Shown: piece by piece, positions 7,537 through 16,608 of the stretch | How positions within the stretch are numbered: the stretch's first letter is position 1 | How the letters are laid out: the number at the start of each line of letters is the position of its first letter | NCBI RefSeq assembly: GCF_012273515.2 | Contig: NZ_CP050975.2 | Location: forward strand, 5,580,001-5,644,000 | DNA length: 64,000 bases | Direction: 5' to 3' | DNA from: Streptomyces sp. RPA4-2 | Lineage (GTDB): Bacteria > Actinomycetota > Actinomycetes > Streptomycetales > Streptomycetaceae | Made by a program: the position numbers and the translations under genes | The notes under the pieces: generated by a model | The model's input: the letters and a program-made list of their open reading frames with translations, nothing else | What the model was told of the DNA's origin: nothing | Database searches by the model: none

Positions 7537-9714
7537 TCACGGGGCCGGCGTCGAGCCGTACGCCGTCATGAAGCGGTCGCGGAAGGAGCTCATCTTCCAG
7601 ACCGGGGCGTTGTGCTCGGGCTGGAGACCGTCCGTCCACCCCCAGTCGGCGATCTTGTCCAGGACCTTCGGGTCCTTGGCGACGATCGAGACCGGGACGT
7701 CACGGCTGGCGTGGTTGCCGCTGACCCGGGCGATGGGCTGGTGGTCGCCGAGGAAGATCAGCACGGTGTTCTTGTTCCCGTACTCGACCAGGTAGTTGAT
7801 CAGGCTCGACACCGAGTACTGGATGGACTTGCCGTACTCCTGCTTCGACTTCGTGGAGTCGGTGATGATGCCGGCGGGATTCTTGCCGGCCTTCTCGATG
7901 GCGTTGTAGACCGAGCCGTCACCGACCTGGTCCTGCGGGACCAGCTTGGGGATCGGCGCCCAGGGCTGGTGGCTGGAGGTCAGGATGATCTCCGACATCA
8001 GCGGCTTGTCGTGCTTCTTGCCGTGCACCAGACGTTCGAACGCGGTCAGGGCGTACTGGTCGGGCATCGTCGACCAGCTGAACTTCGGGCCCTTGTACTC
8101 GAGCTTGTGGGAGTCGTAGACCTTGTCGAGGCCGTAGAACTTGGACTCGGGCCAGGCCTTCTGGACGCCCGGCATGACACCCACGGTGTCCCAGCCGCCC
8201 GACTTCTTGAAGGCCTTGGTGAGGGTCAGGTGGTCGCCGGCGGTGACGGTGCGGTACCGCTGCTGGTTGCTGATCCACAGGCCGGACAGGAACGTGGAGT
8301 GGCCGAGCCAGCTGCTTCCGCCGTACGTCGCCGAGGTCAGCCAGCCGCTCTTCGCCGCGAACCCGGCCTTGACCAGCTTCTGGTTCTCGGCCGTGAGGGT
8401 CGCGTCCACCCCCGGCGCCATGACCGGGTCCTCGATCGCGCTGCGGCCGTAGCTCTCGATGAAGGTGATCATCATGTCCTTGCCGCGCAGGTCCGTCAGG
8501 AGCTGGTCCGGCGGGGTGTTGCCGAAGGCGTCCTTCTTGGCGAACTTGGCGAACGCCGCCTCGTCCCGCAGGGTCGCCTGCACCCGCTTGGTGCGGTCCT
8601 CCACGGACTTGGCCGTACGGTCGGAGGCGACGGGCACGCCGGTGACCTGCACGCCGAGCGCCGCGCAGGCGATCCAGACGGTGCCGAGCACCAGGGTCGA
8701 GCGGGTGGCCGTCACGGTGTGCCGGGACATCAGGCCGGCGAGCCGGACGACCGCGAGCGACATGACGGCGAGCAGGACGATCACGAACAGCACGAGGGCG
8801 ACGACGATGCCGAGCGTCGCCTGCTTGCCCAGCGTGTCCTGGAGATAGGCCCGCGCGTCGGCGAACAGCGACCAGTCGAGGACGAGGTTGAACCCCCGCC
8901 CGAGGTATTCGTTGAAGCCGATGTCGAGGAGGTTCAGGATGGTCAGCACGCCCAGGAGCAGGCCGCCGGCCGCCGCCACCACCACCCGGGGCCTGCGGGG
9001 CAGGACGATCAGCACGGCCGCGCCGAAGACCGCTTCCACCGGGATGCGCACGAACTCGCCGGGCCGGAAACCGGCGCTGCTGTTCGGCATGAGCAGCGCG
9101 AACAGCACGAGCACGGCGGCGAGCCCGGTGGTGGTCCAGGTCAGGGCCCGCGCGGCGACAGGGTACCTCGCCCGCCACCCCCGCCACCGCCCTTTGACCG
9201 GCGCCGGGGAGGCGGCGCCTTCGTCTCCGGGCACGGCGGGTTCGGCAGGCACGGCGGGTTCGGCGGCCGCGACGGGCTCCGCGGACCCGGCGGCTTCCAC
9301 GGACCCGCCGGATTCAGTGGGTTCGGCGGCTGCGGTGGGCTTCGGGGAGTCGGCCGCGGCGGTCTCGGCGACCTGGGGAGAGTCGGTGGGTTCGCCCGAG
9401 TCGGTGGGCTCGGCGACCTCGGGGGAGCCGGTGGGCACGGTGGCCTTCGCGGGCTCGGGGGACTCCTCGGGGGACTCGGTGGGTCCGGCGGCCCCCGGGC
9501 GGGCGCCGGATTCGGTGGCCGTGGAGGAGTCGCCCGGCGCTTCGGTCCCGGAGGGTCCGGCGGCCCCGGCGGGACCGGTGGTCGTCGCGCGGGCGGCGGT
9601 CTCCGGGGTCTCCGGCTCGGCGGGCGCGTCCGGCGTCCGGGCTTCCCGCGGGCGCGCCTCGTCGGGCGTCTCGTCCGTGTCCGGCAGCTGTCGAGAGCTC
9701 GTGTTGAACGACAA
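7537..9714 (-). CDS. LtaS-like sulfatase-family membrane enzyme (alkaline phosphatase superfamily)
   Basis: 725-residue protein starting at TTG 9714, which has a GGAAGGA ribosome site nine bases upstream. Residues 1-165 are a low-complexity Pro/Glu/Thr/Ala/Ser cytoplasmic tail. About four to five transmembrane helices follow (for example ALTWTTTGLAAVLVLFALL), then a large extracytoplasmic sulfatase-fold domain with ITFIESYGRSA, YGGSSWLGHSTFLSGLW around the nucleophile and IFLGDHQP metal ligands. The architecture is that of lipoteichoic acid synthase/phosphoglycerol transferases. In actinomycetes such proteins probably modify an envelope polymer, but the substrate is not shown here. The two-component genes lie immediately upstream on the same strand. 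Confidence 0.85.
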   Translation of the reverse strand: MSFNTSSRQLPDTDETPDEARPREARTPDAPAEPETPETAARATTTGPAGAAGPSGTEAPGDSSTATESGARPGAAGPTESPEESPEPAKATVPTGSPEVAEPTDSGEPTDSPQVAETAAADSPKPTAAAEPTESGGSVEAAGSAEPVAAAEPAVPAEPAVPGDEGAASPAPVKGRWRGWRARYPVAARALTWTTTGLAAVLVLFALLMPNSSAGFRPGEFVRIPVEAVFGAAVLIVLPRRPRVVVAAAGGLLLGVLTILNLLDIGFNEYLGRGFNLVLDWSLFADARAYLQDTLGKQATLGIVVALVLFVIVLLAVMSLAVVRLAGLMSRHTVTATRSTLVLGTVWIACAALGVQVTGVPVASDRTAKSVEDRTKRVQATLRDEAAFAKFAKKDAFGNTPPDQLLTDLRGKDMMITFIESYGRSAIEDPVMAPGVDATLTAENQKLVKAGFAAKSGWLTSATYGGSSWLGHSTFLSGLWISNQQRYRTVTAGDHLTLTKAFKKSGGWDTVGVMPGVQKAWPESKFYGLDKVYDSHKLEYKGPKFSWSTMPDQYALTAFERLVHGKKHDKPLMSEIILTSSHQPWAPIPKLVPQDQVGDGSVYNAIEKAGKNPAGIITDSTKSKQEYGKSIQYSVSSLINYLVEYGNKNTVLIFLGDHQPIARVSGNHASRDVPVSIVAKDPKVLDKIADWGWTDGLQPEHNAPVWKMSSFRDRFMTAYGSTPAP

Positions 9715-9811
9715 CCCGAAGGTCCTTCCGTGCGAAGCCCGGTGATGGCGCGGCGGACCAGGCCCTACAGGCCGGGCCACCTGCTTCTCTGTACGGCACC
9801 ACGGCGGACCG

Positions 9812-9865
9812 TGTTCAATGCCCCAGGTCTGCTTATGTTCAAGGGCACCACCGCATATGTTCAAG
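9812..9865. promoter_or_regulatory. Three TGTTCAA direct repeats upstream of the LtaS-like gene
   Basis: TGTTCAA occurs at 9812-9818, 9836-9842 and 9859-9865, spaced 24 and 23 bp. The last two are part of the longer ATGTTCAAG. The spacing is about two helical turns, on one DNA face. They lie between the LtaS-like start and the histidine kinase gene. OmpR-type regulators often bind such direct repeats, and PHO boxes have a related GTTCA core. The binding protein is inference. Confidence 0.4.
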
Positions 9866-9869
9866 CAGG

Positions 9870-11339
9870 TCAGCGTGCGGGCAGTGTGACGGTCACGGCG
9901 AGCCCCTCGCCCGGCGCCGTCCGCACCGCCACATCACCCCCGTGAGCCGTCACCACCCCCTGCACGATCGCCATCCCCAGTCCGCTGCCCGCACCGCCGC
10001 CCGCCCGGAAGAACCGGTCGAAGATGCGGGCCGCGTCGTCCTCGGCGAGCCCCGGACCCTGGTCCGCGACACACAGCCGTACGACCCCGTCCGCGCGCTC
10101 CAGACCGAGCCGCACGGGCACCTCGGCGGGCGTGTGGGTGCGGACGTTGGCCACCAGGTTGCCCAGCACCTGCCGCAGCCCCGACTCGTCGGCGTGCACC
10201 AGCAGGGTGCCGTCGGCGCCCACCGTCACCGGCCGCCCCGGCTGCTGGGCGCGCAGATCCTCGGCGGCGTCCCGTACGAGCCGGCTCAGGTCGACGTTCC
10301 TGAACCGCAGCTCGGGCCGCTGGTCGAGGCGGGCCAGGGTGAGCAGCTCGTCCACCAGCCGCCCCATCCGGTCGGCCTCGGCGTTCATCCGGTCCCAGGC
10401 CCGCCGCCGCTCGGCCGGCTCGCTCAGCATCCCCTTGTCGTACAGCTGGAGGTAGCCGCGGATCGCGGACAGCGGGGTGCGCAGCTCGTGCGAGGCGTCC
10501 CCGACGAACCGCCGCAGCTGGGCGGCGCTGCGCTCACGCGTCCGGTAGGCCGCTTCCACCTGCTGGAGCATGGAGTTGAGCGCCAGCCGCAGCTGTTCGA
10601 CCTCCTGGGTCGGATGATGGCTGGAGGGCACGCGCCGCGTCAGGTCCCCCTCGGCGATCGCCGACGAGGTCTCCACCATGTCCTCCAGCGGCCGCAGCCG
10701 ACGGCTCACGCTGAGCATGGTCAGCACCGCGAGCAGGGTCAGCAGCAGGGTCCCCACGGCGAGATCGAGCCGCAGGGCCTTGGCTATGCCCTTCTGCAGC
10801 GCGTCGGTGGAGGTGGCGAGCAGCACGGAGGTGCCGTCGGCGAGCCGGGCCCCGGTCGCCCGGTAGGCGGCGCCGTGCACGGTGATGTCGTGCAGCGCGC
10901 TGTCGCGGACGAGGGCGCGCGGGTCGTCCACCGCGGCGACCAGCGCGCGCTGGGTGCCAGTCGGCTTGAACCCGCCGATGCTGAGCGGCCGCCCCTGACC
11001 GTCCACCGCCGCGAAGATCGAGTCCGGCTGCGGGGAGCCGTCCGCGCGGGGGGTCAGGTGGTTGCGGACGAAGGACAGCGCGGTCAGCGAGTCGATCTGG
11101 TGCAGCGTGAGCTGTGAACCGGTCAGCGAGTCCCGCGTCTTGACCAGCTCCGTGTCGACCTGGTCGATCAGGTAGTGCCGCATGCCCATCAGGCTGACGG
11201 CGGTCGCCACGATGATGCCCAGGGCCAGCAGCGCCACGTTGGCGAGCGTCAGCTTGCCGCGCAGTGAGTGGATCCCGTGGTGGCGGCGGGGACGCCGGAT
11301 GCCCACCCGGGCCGCGAGGATGCGATCCGGGATCTTCAT
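9870..11339 (-). CDS. Two-component sensor histidine kinase
   Basis: 489-residue HPK. Transmembrane helices at about 32-52 and 191-212 enclose a 135-residue extracytoplasmic sensor region. A HAMP segment (about 213-268) follows, then the HisKA box SHELRTPLSAIRGYL with phosphoacceptor His284, and an HATPase domain with N (NLVANVRTHTP), G1 (DQGPGLAEDDAARIFDRFFR) and G2 (GSGLGMAIVQG) boxes. The ATG start overlaps the response regulator stop by 4 bp (ATGA), so the pair is translationally coupled. The linked LtaS-like enzyme downstream suggests an envelope signal, which is inference. Confidence 0.92.
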   Translation of the reverse strand: MKIPDRILAARVGIRRPRRHHGIHSLRGKLTLANVALLALGIIVATAVSLMGMRHYLIDQVDTELVKTRDSLTGSQLTLHQIDSLTALSFVRNHLTPRADGSPQPDSIFAAVDGQGRPLSIGGFKPTGTQRALVAAVDDPRALVRDSALHDITVHGAAYRATGARLADGTSVLLATSTDALQKGIAKALRLDLAVGTLLLTLLAVLTMLSVSRRLRPLEDMVETSSAIAEGDLTRRVPSSHHPTQEVEQLRLALNSMLQQVEAAYRTRERSAAQLRRFVGDASHELRTPLSAIRGYLQLYDKGMLSEPAERRRAWDRMNAEADRMGRLVDELLTLARLDQRPELRFRNVDLSRLVRDAAEDLRAQQPGRPVTVGADGTLLVHADESGLRQVLGNLVANVRTHTPAEVPVRLGLERADGVVRLCVADQGPGLAEDDAARIFDRFFRAGGGAGSGLGMAIVQGVVTAHGGDVAVRTAPGEGLAVTVTLPAR

Positions 11340-12025
11340 GCGAGCCCGTACCCGACACCCCGCCGGGTCTGGATGACCGGCGGTCCGAGGGGTTCGAGCT
11401 TGCGCCGCAGATAGCTGATGTAGGTCTCCACGACGGTCGACTCGGCCGAGTGCTCGTACTGCCACACATGCCGCAGGAGTTGCTCCTTGGGCACGATCCG
11501 CCCGCCGTTGCGCACCAGGAAGCGCAGCAGCGCGTACTCGGTCGGGGTGAGTTCCACGGTCCGGTCGCCGCGGTGCACCGAGTACGTCGTCTCGTCCAGT
11601 TCCAGTTCGCCGTAGCGCAGCGGCGGGCGCTGCGGCAGGACGTCGGCGGGGCGGGTGCGGCGCAGGACGGCGGTGATACGGGCGACGACCTCGTCGATGT
11701 TGAACGGCTTGGTGATGTAGTCGTCGCCGAAGCCGAGCGCGCCCACGATCTCCGCGGGCGCGTCCCGGGCGGTGAGGAAGACGACCGCCAGATCGGGCTG
11801 CCGTATCCGCAGTTCACGGCCCAGGGCCCGGCCGTCGCCGTCCGGCAGCATCACGTCGAGCAGGGCCGCGTCGGGCCGGGTGCGCTCGGCGAGCGTGAGC
11901 GCCCGGCGGACGGTGCCCGCGGTCATGACCTCGAAGCGGTGGTAACGCAGGGCGATGGCGAGGACGTCCGCGATGCTCGGCTCGTCCTCGACGACGAGGA
12001 CGGTGGCACCCTCATGAGCGGTCAT
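11336..12025 (-). CDS. OmpR/PhoB-family response regulator
   Basis: 229-residue response regulator. The receiver domain has the acidic pocket VVEDEPS, phosphoacceptor Asp57 in ALLDVMLPDGDG, Thr in FLTARD and Lys in YITKPF. The C-terminal winged helix (about 125-229) includes VELTPTEYALLRFLVRNGG, VVETYISYLRRKL and the RRGVGYGLA ending. It is the first gene of a two-gene unit with the overlapping kinase. Start ATG 12025; upstream lies a divergent promoter region shared with the MMPL exporter. Confidence 0.93.
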   Translation of the reverse strand: MTAHEGATVLVVEDEPSIADVLAIALRYHRFEVMTAGTVRRALTLAERTRPDAALLDVMLPDGDGRALGRELRIRQPDLAVVFLTARDAPAEIVGALGFGDDYITKPFNIDEVVARITAVLRRTRPADVLPQRPPLRYGELELDETTYSVHRGDRTVELTPTEYALLRFLVRNGGRIVPKEQLLRHVWQYEHSAESTVVETYISYLRRKLEPLGPPVIQTRRGVGYGLA

Positions 12026-12178
12026 GCCCCCAGTATCCGCACGCGCGTCCCGCCGGCGGGCGGCTCCCGTCTTGGAGTTCCTTGAGAGTCATGGCCGGGT
12101 CGTTCATCGTGCGAGCACGCCGGTCGATGGTTCTTCCAGGACCTGGGGGACCGACCGACCGACTAAGGAGCGTTGAGC

Positions 12179-14602
12179 GTGGCGACATTGGCACGGTGGT
12201 GCTATCGGCACCGGCTGGTGGTCCTGTTGTTGTGGGTGGGGGCGCTGCTCGGACTGGGGGCCGCGGCGTCCACCGCGGGCACGGACTACGCGAACGTGTT
12301 CTCCCTGCCGGACACGGATTCCAAGCGCGCGTACGACCTGATGGAGAAGGCCTTCCCGGACCGCGCGGGCGACACCGACACGGTGGTGTGGAAGGTCGAC
12401 GCGGGCACGGTCCGGGACCAGGCCGTACGCTCCCGGATCCAGCCGGTGCTCGAGAAGATCGGCGGGATGAAGGGCGTCGGCGGCGTCACCAGCCCGTACA
12501 CGGGCGCGCAGGGCGCGGCGCAGATCAGCGAGGACGGGCGGATCGCCTACGCCCAGGTCACCTTCGCCGAGCAGGCCAACGCCGTACCCAAGGAACTGGT
12601 GCAGAGCGTCGTGGACACGGCGCAGGGCGCCGAACGCGCCGGTCTGCGGGTGGACCTGGGCGGCCAGGCGATCCAGCGGGTCCAGGAACCGCCCACCGGG
12701 CTCGCCGAGATGGTCGGCATCCTGGCCGCGGCCGTCGTCCTCTTCCTCGCCTTCGGCTCGCTCTTCGCGATGCTGCTCCCGATCGGCATCGCGATCTTCG
12801 GCGTGGGCACCGGGCTGTTCTCCACCCAGCTGGTCAGCCATGTCACGGACGTGCCCGACCTGGCTCCGCTGCTCGCCACCCTGATCGGACTCGGCGTCGG
12901 CATCGACTACGCGTTGTTCATCGTCACCCGGCACCGGCGCGGCATCCTGCGTGGCGCGGACCCCGAGGAGTCGGCGGTCACGGCGCTCAACACCTCGGGA
13001 CGGGCCGTCCTGTTCGCGGGCGGCACGGTGTGCATCGCGCTCGCCGGGATGCTCGTGACCAACCTGCGCTTCCTGGACGGCGTGGTCATCGGCACCTCGC
13101 TGACGGTCGTGTTCAGCGTGCTCGCGGCGGTCACGCTGCTGCCCGCGCTGCTCGGCTTCCTCGGCCCGCGGGTGCTCAGCCGCCGTCAGCGGCGCAAGCT
13201 GGCCGCCGGGGGAGGGCGGGAGCCGGAGTCCGCGAGCGGCCTGGCCGCGCGCTGGTCGGCGGGTGTGCAGAAGCGTCCGCGCACGATCGCCGTGATGGCC
13301 GTGGTCGTCATGGCGGTGCTCGCGCTGCCCGTGCTGTCGCTGCGGCTCGGTGCCACCGACCAGGGCAACGACGACGCGACCACGACGACGAGGAAGGCGT
13401 ACGACCTGCTCGCGGAGGGCTTCGGGCCCGGCTTCAACGGTCCGCTGCAGGTGGTCTCGTCCGGCGGTGACACGGACGCGCTCGTGCGGAACATCCGCGC
13501 GACCGACGGTGTCGCCCGGGTCGCCGCGCTGCCGCCCGCCGGAGGCGTCACGGTGATCCAGGTCGTGCCGACCACCTCGCCGCAGTCCGAGAAGACGGAC
13601 CAGCTCATCGACGCCCTGCGGGACAAGGCGATCCCCGACGCGGGCGCCCAGGCCCACGTGGGCGGTGTGACGGCGATCTCCAAGGACTTCTCCACGGTGA
13701 CGGGGGACCGTCTCCCGCTCTTCGTCGCGACCATCATCGGCCTCGGCTTCCTGCTCCTGATGGTCGCCTTCCGCTCCCTGGTGGTGCCGCTGACGGCCGC
13801 CGTGATGAACCTGATCGCGGCCGCCGCGTCCTTCGGCGTCCTCGTCGCGGTCTTCCAGTGGGGCTGGGGCCTGGACCTGCTGGGCCTCGGCAAACAGGGG
13901 CCGATCAACGCCTTCCTGCCCGTCATCATGCTGTCGCTGCTCTTCGGCCTGTCGATGGACTACCAGGTGTTCCTGGTGAGCCGGATGCACGAGGAGTGGG
14001 TGCACACCCGGGACAACGCGCGGGCGGTGCGGGTCGGTCTCGCGGAGACCAGCCGGGTCATCAACTCCGCGGCCCTGATCATGGTCTGCGTCTTCCTGGC
14101 CTTCGTCCTGAGCGGCGACTCGGGGGCGGCGATGGCGGGCGTCGGCCTGGCGGCGGCGGTCGCGCTCGACGCGTTCATCCTGCGTACGGCGCTGGTGCCG
14201 GCCGCGATGCATCTGCTCGGCAACTCCAACTGGTGGCTGCCGGCCGGGCTCGACAAGCGGCTTCCGCACCTGGCGGTGGAACCGGCGGAGGAGACGGAGC
14301 CGGTGCCGGTGCCCGCGCAGGGTGGAGGAGCGACGGCCGTCCACGGCTTCGTCCGCGACACGGCGGGCGAACCCCTCGACGGGGCGGTCGTCACGCTGCT
14401 CTCCAAGGGCGGGCGCCAGCTGGACCGGGTGACGTCACTGGCCGACGGCTCGTACATCGTCTCGGTGCCGGCCCCGGGGACGTACCTCCTGGCGGCGACG
14501 GCACCCTCGTACGCGGCCCGAGCCGGTCATGTACTCGTGGGCGGCGAACCGCTGGTGCACGACGTGGAGTTGACCGAGGACGAGGTGGACGCGGTCAACT
14601 AG
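12179..14602 (+). CDS. MMPL-family RND transporter with C-terminal carboxypeptidase-regulatory-like domain
   Basis: 807-residue exporter. Twelve transmembrane helices in two RND repeats are visible; the diagnostic MMPL segments are GIDYALFIVTRHRRG in the first half and SMDYQVFLVSRMHEEW in the second, with large extracytoplasmic loops after TM1 and TM7. Residues from about 715 to the end form an extra module (VHGFVRDTAGEPLDGAVVTL, then SLADGSYIVSVPAPGTYLL) that looks like a carboxypeptidase regulatory/transthyretin-like beta-sandwich. The start is GTG 12179, eight bases after AAGGAG; TTG 12173 is too close to that site. The substrate is unknown, possibly a lipid or drug. Confidence 0.88.
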   Translation: MATLARWCYRHRLVVLLLWVGALLGLGAAASTAGTDYANVFSLPDTDSKRAYDLMEKAFPDRAGDTDTVVWKVDAGTVRDQAVRSRIQPVLEKIGGMKGVGGVTSPYTGAQGAAQISEDGRIAYAQVTFAEQANAVPKELVQSVVDTAQGAERAGLRVDLGGQAIQRVQEPPTGLAEMVGILAAAVVLFLAFGSLFAMLLPIGIAIFGVGTGLFSTQLVSHVTDVPDLAPLLATLIGLGVGIDYALFIVTRHRRGILRGADPEESAVTALNTSGRAVLFAGGTVCIALAGMLVTNLRFLDGVVIGTSLTVVFSVLAAVTLLPALLGFLGPRVLSRRQRRKLAAGGGREPESASGLAARWSAGVQKRPRTIAVMAVVVMAVLALPVLSLRLGATDQGNDDATTTTRKAYDLLAEGFGPGFNGPLQVVSSGGDTDALVRNIRATDGVARVAALPPAGGVTVIQVVPTTSPQSEKTDQLIDALRDKAIPDAGAQAHVGGVTAISKDFSTVTGDRLPLFVATIIGLGFLLLMVAFRSLVVPLTAAVMNLIAAAASFGVLVAVFQWGWGLDLLGLGKQGPINAFLPVIMLSLLFGLSMDYQVFLVSRMHEEWVHTRDNARAVRVGLAETSRVINSAALIMVCVFLAFVLSGDSGAAMAGVGLAAAVALDAFILRTALVPAAMHLLGNSNWWLPAGLDKRLPHLAVEPAEETEPVPVPAQGGGATAVHGFVRDTAGEPLDGAVVTLLSKGGRQLDRVTSLADGSYIVSVPAPGTYLLAATAPSYAARAGHVLVGGEPLVHDVELTEDEVDAVN

Positions 14603-15203
14603 CGGTGGGCTGACCGGCCTTCAGGATCTCGTCGACGTCCAGGGTGACCTTGGCGCCGATCGAGTCGGGCAGCACCGCGAGTTCCCCGGGGGCGTGGACG
14701 CGATGACTCGCGTACTCGTCCCCGAGGGGCTCGGTCAGCACGTGGAGCCGCTGGTGCCTGCGGTCGACGATCACATAGACCGGGATCTTCGCCTCGGCGT
14801 ACGCCGCGACTTTGGTGCGGAGGTCGGTCTGGTAGTTGCTGGAGGTGACCTCAAGGACCAAGCGGAAGCAGCCCGGGTCGTAGCAGTTGTTCTCGACGAG
14901 GTGGTCCTCGATGTCGGCGTCGACGACAACGAGATCGGGTACCGCGTAGTCCTCCGAACCGGTCGGGAGCCAGAGACCGACTCCTTCGAGCACCTCGGTC
15001 TCGCCGCAGTCAAGTCCGGCGGTGAAGAACGGGCGCCTCAACCTGGACAGAGCACGGGCGTGGGCAACGTTGGGGGGCGGGGTCACGATGATCGAGCCTC
15101 CGAGGATCTCGACGCGGTACCCCGGATTGCGGTCCATGAGCCGGTTCGCTTCCGCGGTCAGCGGACGGTCGCCATGGGGCCGCTCGACGGATGCTGCGGA
15201 CAT
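14595..15203 (-). CDS. Uma2-family (DUF820) restriction-endonuclease-like protein
   Basis: 202-residue PD-(D/E)XK-fold protein. Core motifs are YRVEILGGSIIVTPPP, YAVPDLVVVDAD, FRLVLEVTSSNYQTD and KVAAYAEAKIPVYVIVD, supplying the Asp, Glu and Lys of the nuclease-like site. ATG 15203 is fixed by CAGGAGG six bases upstream. The 3' end overlaps the MMPL gene by 8 bp, convergently. Uma2 proteins are very common in Streptomyces and their biological job is not established. A second, clearly related copy is at 36646. Confidence 0.88.
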   Translation of the reverse strand: MSAASVERPHGDRPLTAEANRLMDRNPGYRVEILGGSIIVTPPPNVAHARALSRLRRPFFTAGLDCGETEVLEGVGLWLPTGSEDYAVPDLVVVDADIEDHLVENNCYDPGCFRLVLEVTSSNYQTDLRTKVAAYAEAKIPVYVIVDRRHQRLHVLTEPLGDEYASHRVHAPGELAVLPDSIGAKVTLDVDEILKAGQPTAS

Positions 15204-15293
15204 CACGTACCTCCTGCGGGCTGGTGTCGAGGACAGCATCGTAGAGCGGGCGGGTCCCCGGTGTCCGGTTCGCGCCGCTTCACCCGATGGTGA

Positions 15294-16085
15294 TCACTCG
15301 GTCCGCCCCTTGACCGCAGGATCGGGCAGCAGCCTCGTCATCCCCGGCAGGAAGTCCGTGAACAGCTCGTGCACCTCGTGGACGAGCGGTCGCAGCACCC
15401 GGAAGCGGGCCAGTGAGACACCCCGGGTGGTGAGCCGGGCGCCGCGCTCGGCGAGCCGGTAGCTGCGCTCGCGTCCCTCCGTGCGGTCGAAGACCCAGTA
15501 CAGGACGAGCCCCATCTGCGACAGCCACATCAGCTCGGGCAGCACGTCCCGCAGCTCCTCGGGGACCTTCGCCTTCGACCCCGCGAGCACCTTCCGGTGC
15601 AGGGCGATGGACTCCTCGCGCGGTCCGGCCGACTCGGGCGAGAAGGGGCTGAGCGGGCTGTCGGGATCGGCGGCGTTCTTGAAGAACTGCGCCGCGAACT
15701 CGTGGTACGGCTCCGCCACGTCCAGCCATGCCTTCAGCACGCCCGCGATCCGCGCCTCCAGGTCCTTCTCGCGTTCCAGGACCGGTCGGACCGCCACCTG
15801 GTGCTCGGCGGCGATCCGGTCGTAGAAGCCCTGGATCAGGTGCTCCTTGCCGGCGAAGTAGTAGTACGCGTTGCCGACCGAGACCCCGGCCTCCTTGGCG
15901 ATGGCCCGCATGGTCGTCTTGTCGTACCCCCGTTCCTGGAACAGCCGGAGAGCCGTCTCCAGGATCAGGGCGCGGGTCTGCTCGCTCTTTGCGGGGCCTT
16001 TGTCCGGGCTCTGGTCCGGGCTCTGGTCCGGGCCCTCGGAGTCCTTGCCGGGGCCGGGGTCCTCTGTCGGTGCTGGCACGGTCAT
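15294..16085 (-). CDS. TetR/AcrR-family transcriptional regulator
   Basis: 263-residue regulator. After a Pro/Asp/Lys-rich N-terminal leader of about 35 residues, the HTH is complete: RALILETALRLFQERGYDKTTMRAIAKEAGVSVGNAYYYFAGKEHLIQGFYDR. The ligand-binding half is helical. The gene begins 4 bp after the stop of the DCC-family gene and is the last of three co-directional genes whose promoter region holds two TTGAAC-NN-GTTCAA palindromes. It is therefore the likely autorepressor of that operon. The inducing ligand is unknown. Confidence 0.88.
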   Translation of the reverse strand: MTVPAPTEDPGPGKDSEGPDQSPDQSPDKGPAKSEQTRALILETALRLFQERGYDKTTMRAIAKEAGVSVGNAYYYFAGKEHLIQGFYDRIAAEHQVAVRPVLEREKDLEARIAGVLKAWLDVAEPYHEFAAQFFKNAADPDSPLSPFSPESAGPREESIALHRKVLAGSKAKVPEELRDVLPELMWLSQMGLVLYWVFDRTEGRERSYRLAERGARLTTRGVSLARFRVLRPLVHEVHELFTDFLPGMTRLLPDPAVKGRTE

Positions 16086-16089
16086 GAGC

Positions 16090-16608
16090 CTAACGAGTCG
16101 AACAGGTGCCGCCGTCACAGCCGGGAGGGTTGTACAGCCACCCGATGGTCGGTTCGTACACCCAGCCGTCGCCCCGCCGGTAGGCCTGCCCGCCCCACCC
16201 CTCGGCGCGGCGGTGGCCCGCGCGCCACTTGGCGGCGGCGAGCAGCGCGCCCCTCGCGAGCAGGGCACCCGCCGGGGTGCTCAGCCGGTGCGCGAGCGAC
16301 CGGTACTCGCGCAGCGCCCACAGGCACACGACCCAGGCGGCGGCCCCCTGGTAGACCTGACCGGCGTCGCCCACGACGGTGATCTCGTCGAGGGTGGCCC
16401 GGTGGTCGAGGGCGGGGAAGAGCCCCCGGGCCTCGTAGGAGGCGGCCGGCACCAGCCGCAGCGGCACCAGTTGGGACTGCTTCGCCAGCCAGTCGCGCAG
16501 GAAGGCGCACAGCGAGCACTGCGCGTCGTAGAGGACCGTGAGCCCGCGGACCGGGACGCGCGTGGCGTCCCGGTCCCGGGTGCCCGAGGAGGCGGTCACC
16601 GGGGTCAC
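16090..16608 (-). CDS. DCC-family (DUF393) thiol-disulfide oxidoreductase-like protein
   Basis: 172-residue protein with the family motif DAQCSLCAFLRDWL (DxxCxxC) about 30 residues from the start, followed by the usual hydrophobic/aromatic pattern. The C-terminus has an unusual aromatic tail, YEPTIGWLYNPPGCDGGTC. The GTG 16608 start overlaps the stop of the upstream membrane-protein gene (GTGA), and the stop lies 4 bp before the TetR gene, so it is the middle gene of an operon. DCC proteins are thought to be redox-active; the substrate is unknown. Confidence 0.82.
   Translation of the reverse strand: MTPVTASSGTRDRDATRVPVRGLTVLYDAQCSLCAFLRDWLAKQSQLVPLRLVPAASYEARGLFPALDHRATLDEITVVGDAGQVYQGAAAWVVCLWALREYRSLAHRLSTPAGALLARGALLAAAKWRAGHRRAEGWGGQAYRRGDGWVYEPTIGWLYNPPGCDGGTCSTR

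Noticed and set aside
7171..9945. Very long rightward open frame opposite the LtaS-like gene
   Set aside because: Its translation is repetitive Gly/Arg/Val sequence with no domain; it mirrors the high-GC minus-strand coding gene.
12104..14344. Long leftward open frame inside the MMPL gene
   Set aside because: Arg/His/Asp-rich translation typical of the antisense frame of a GC-rich gene.
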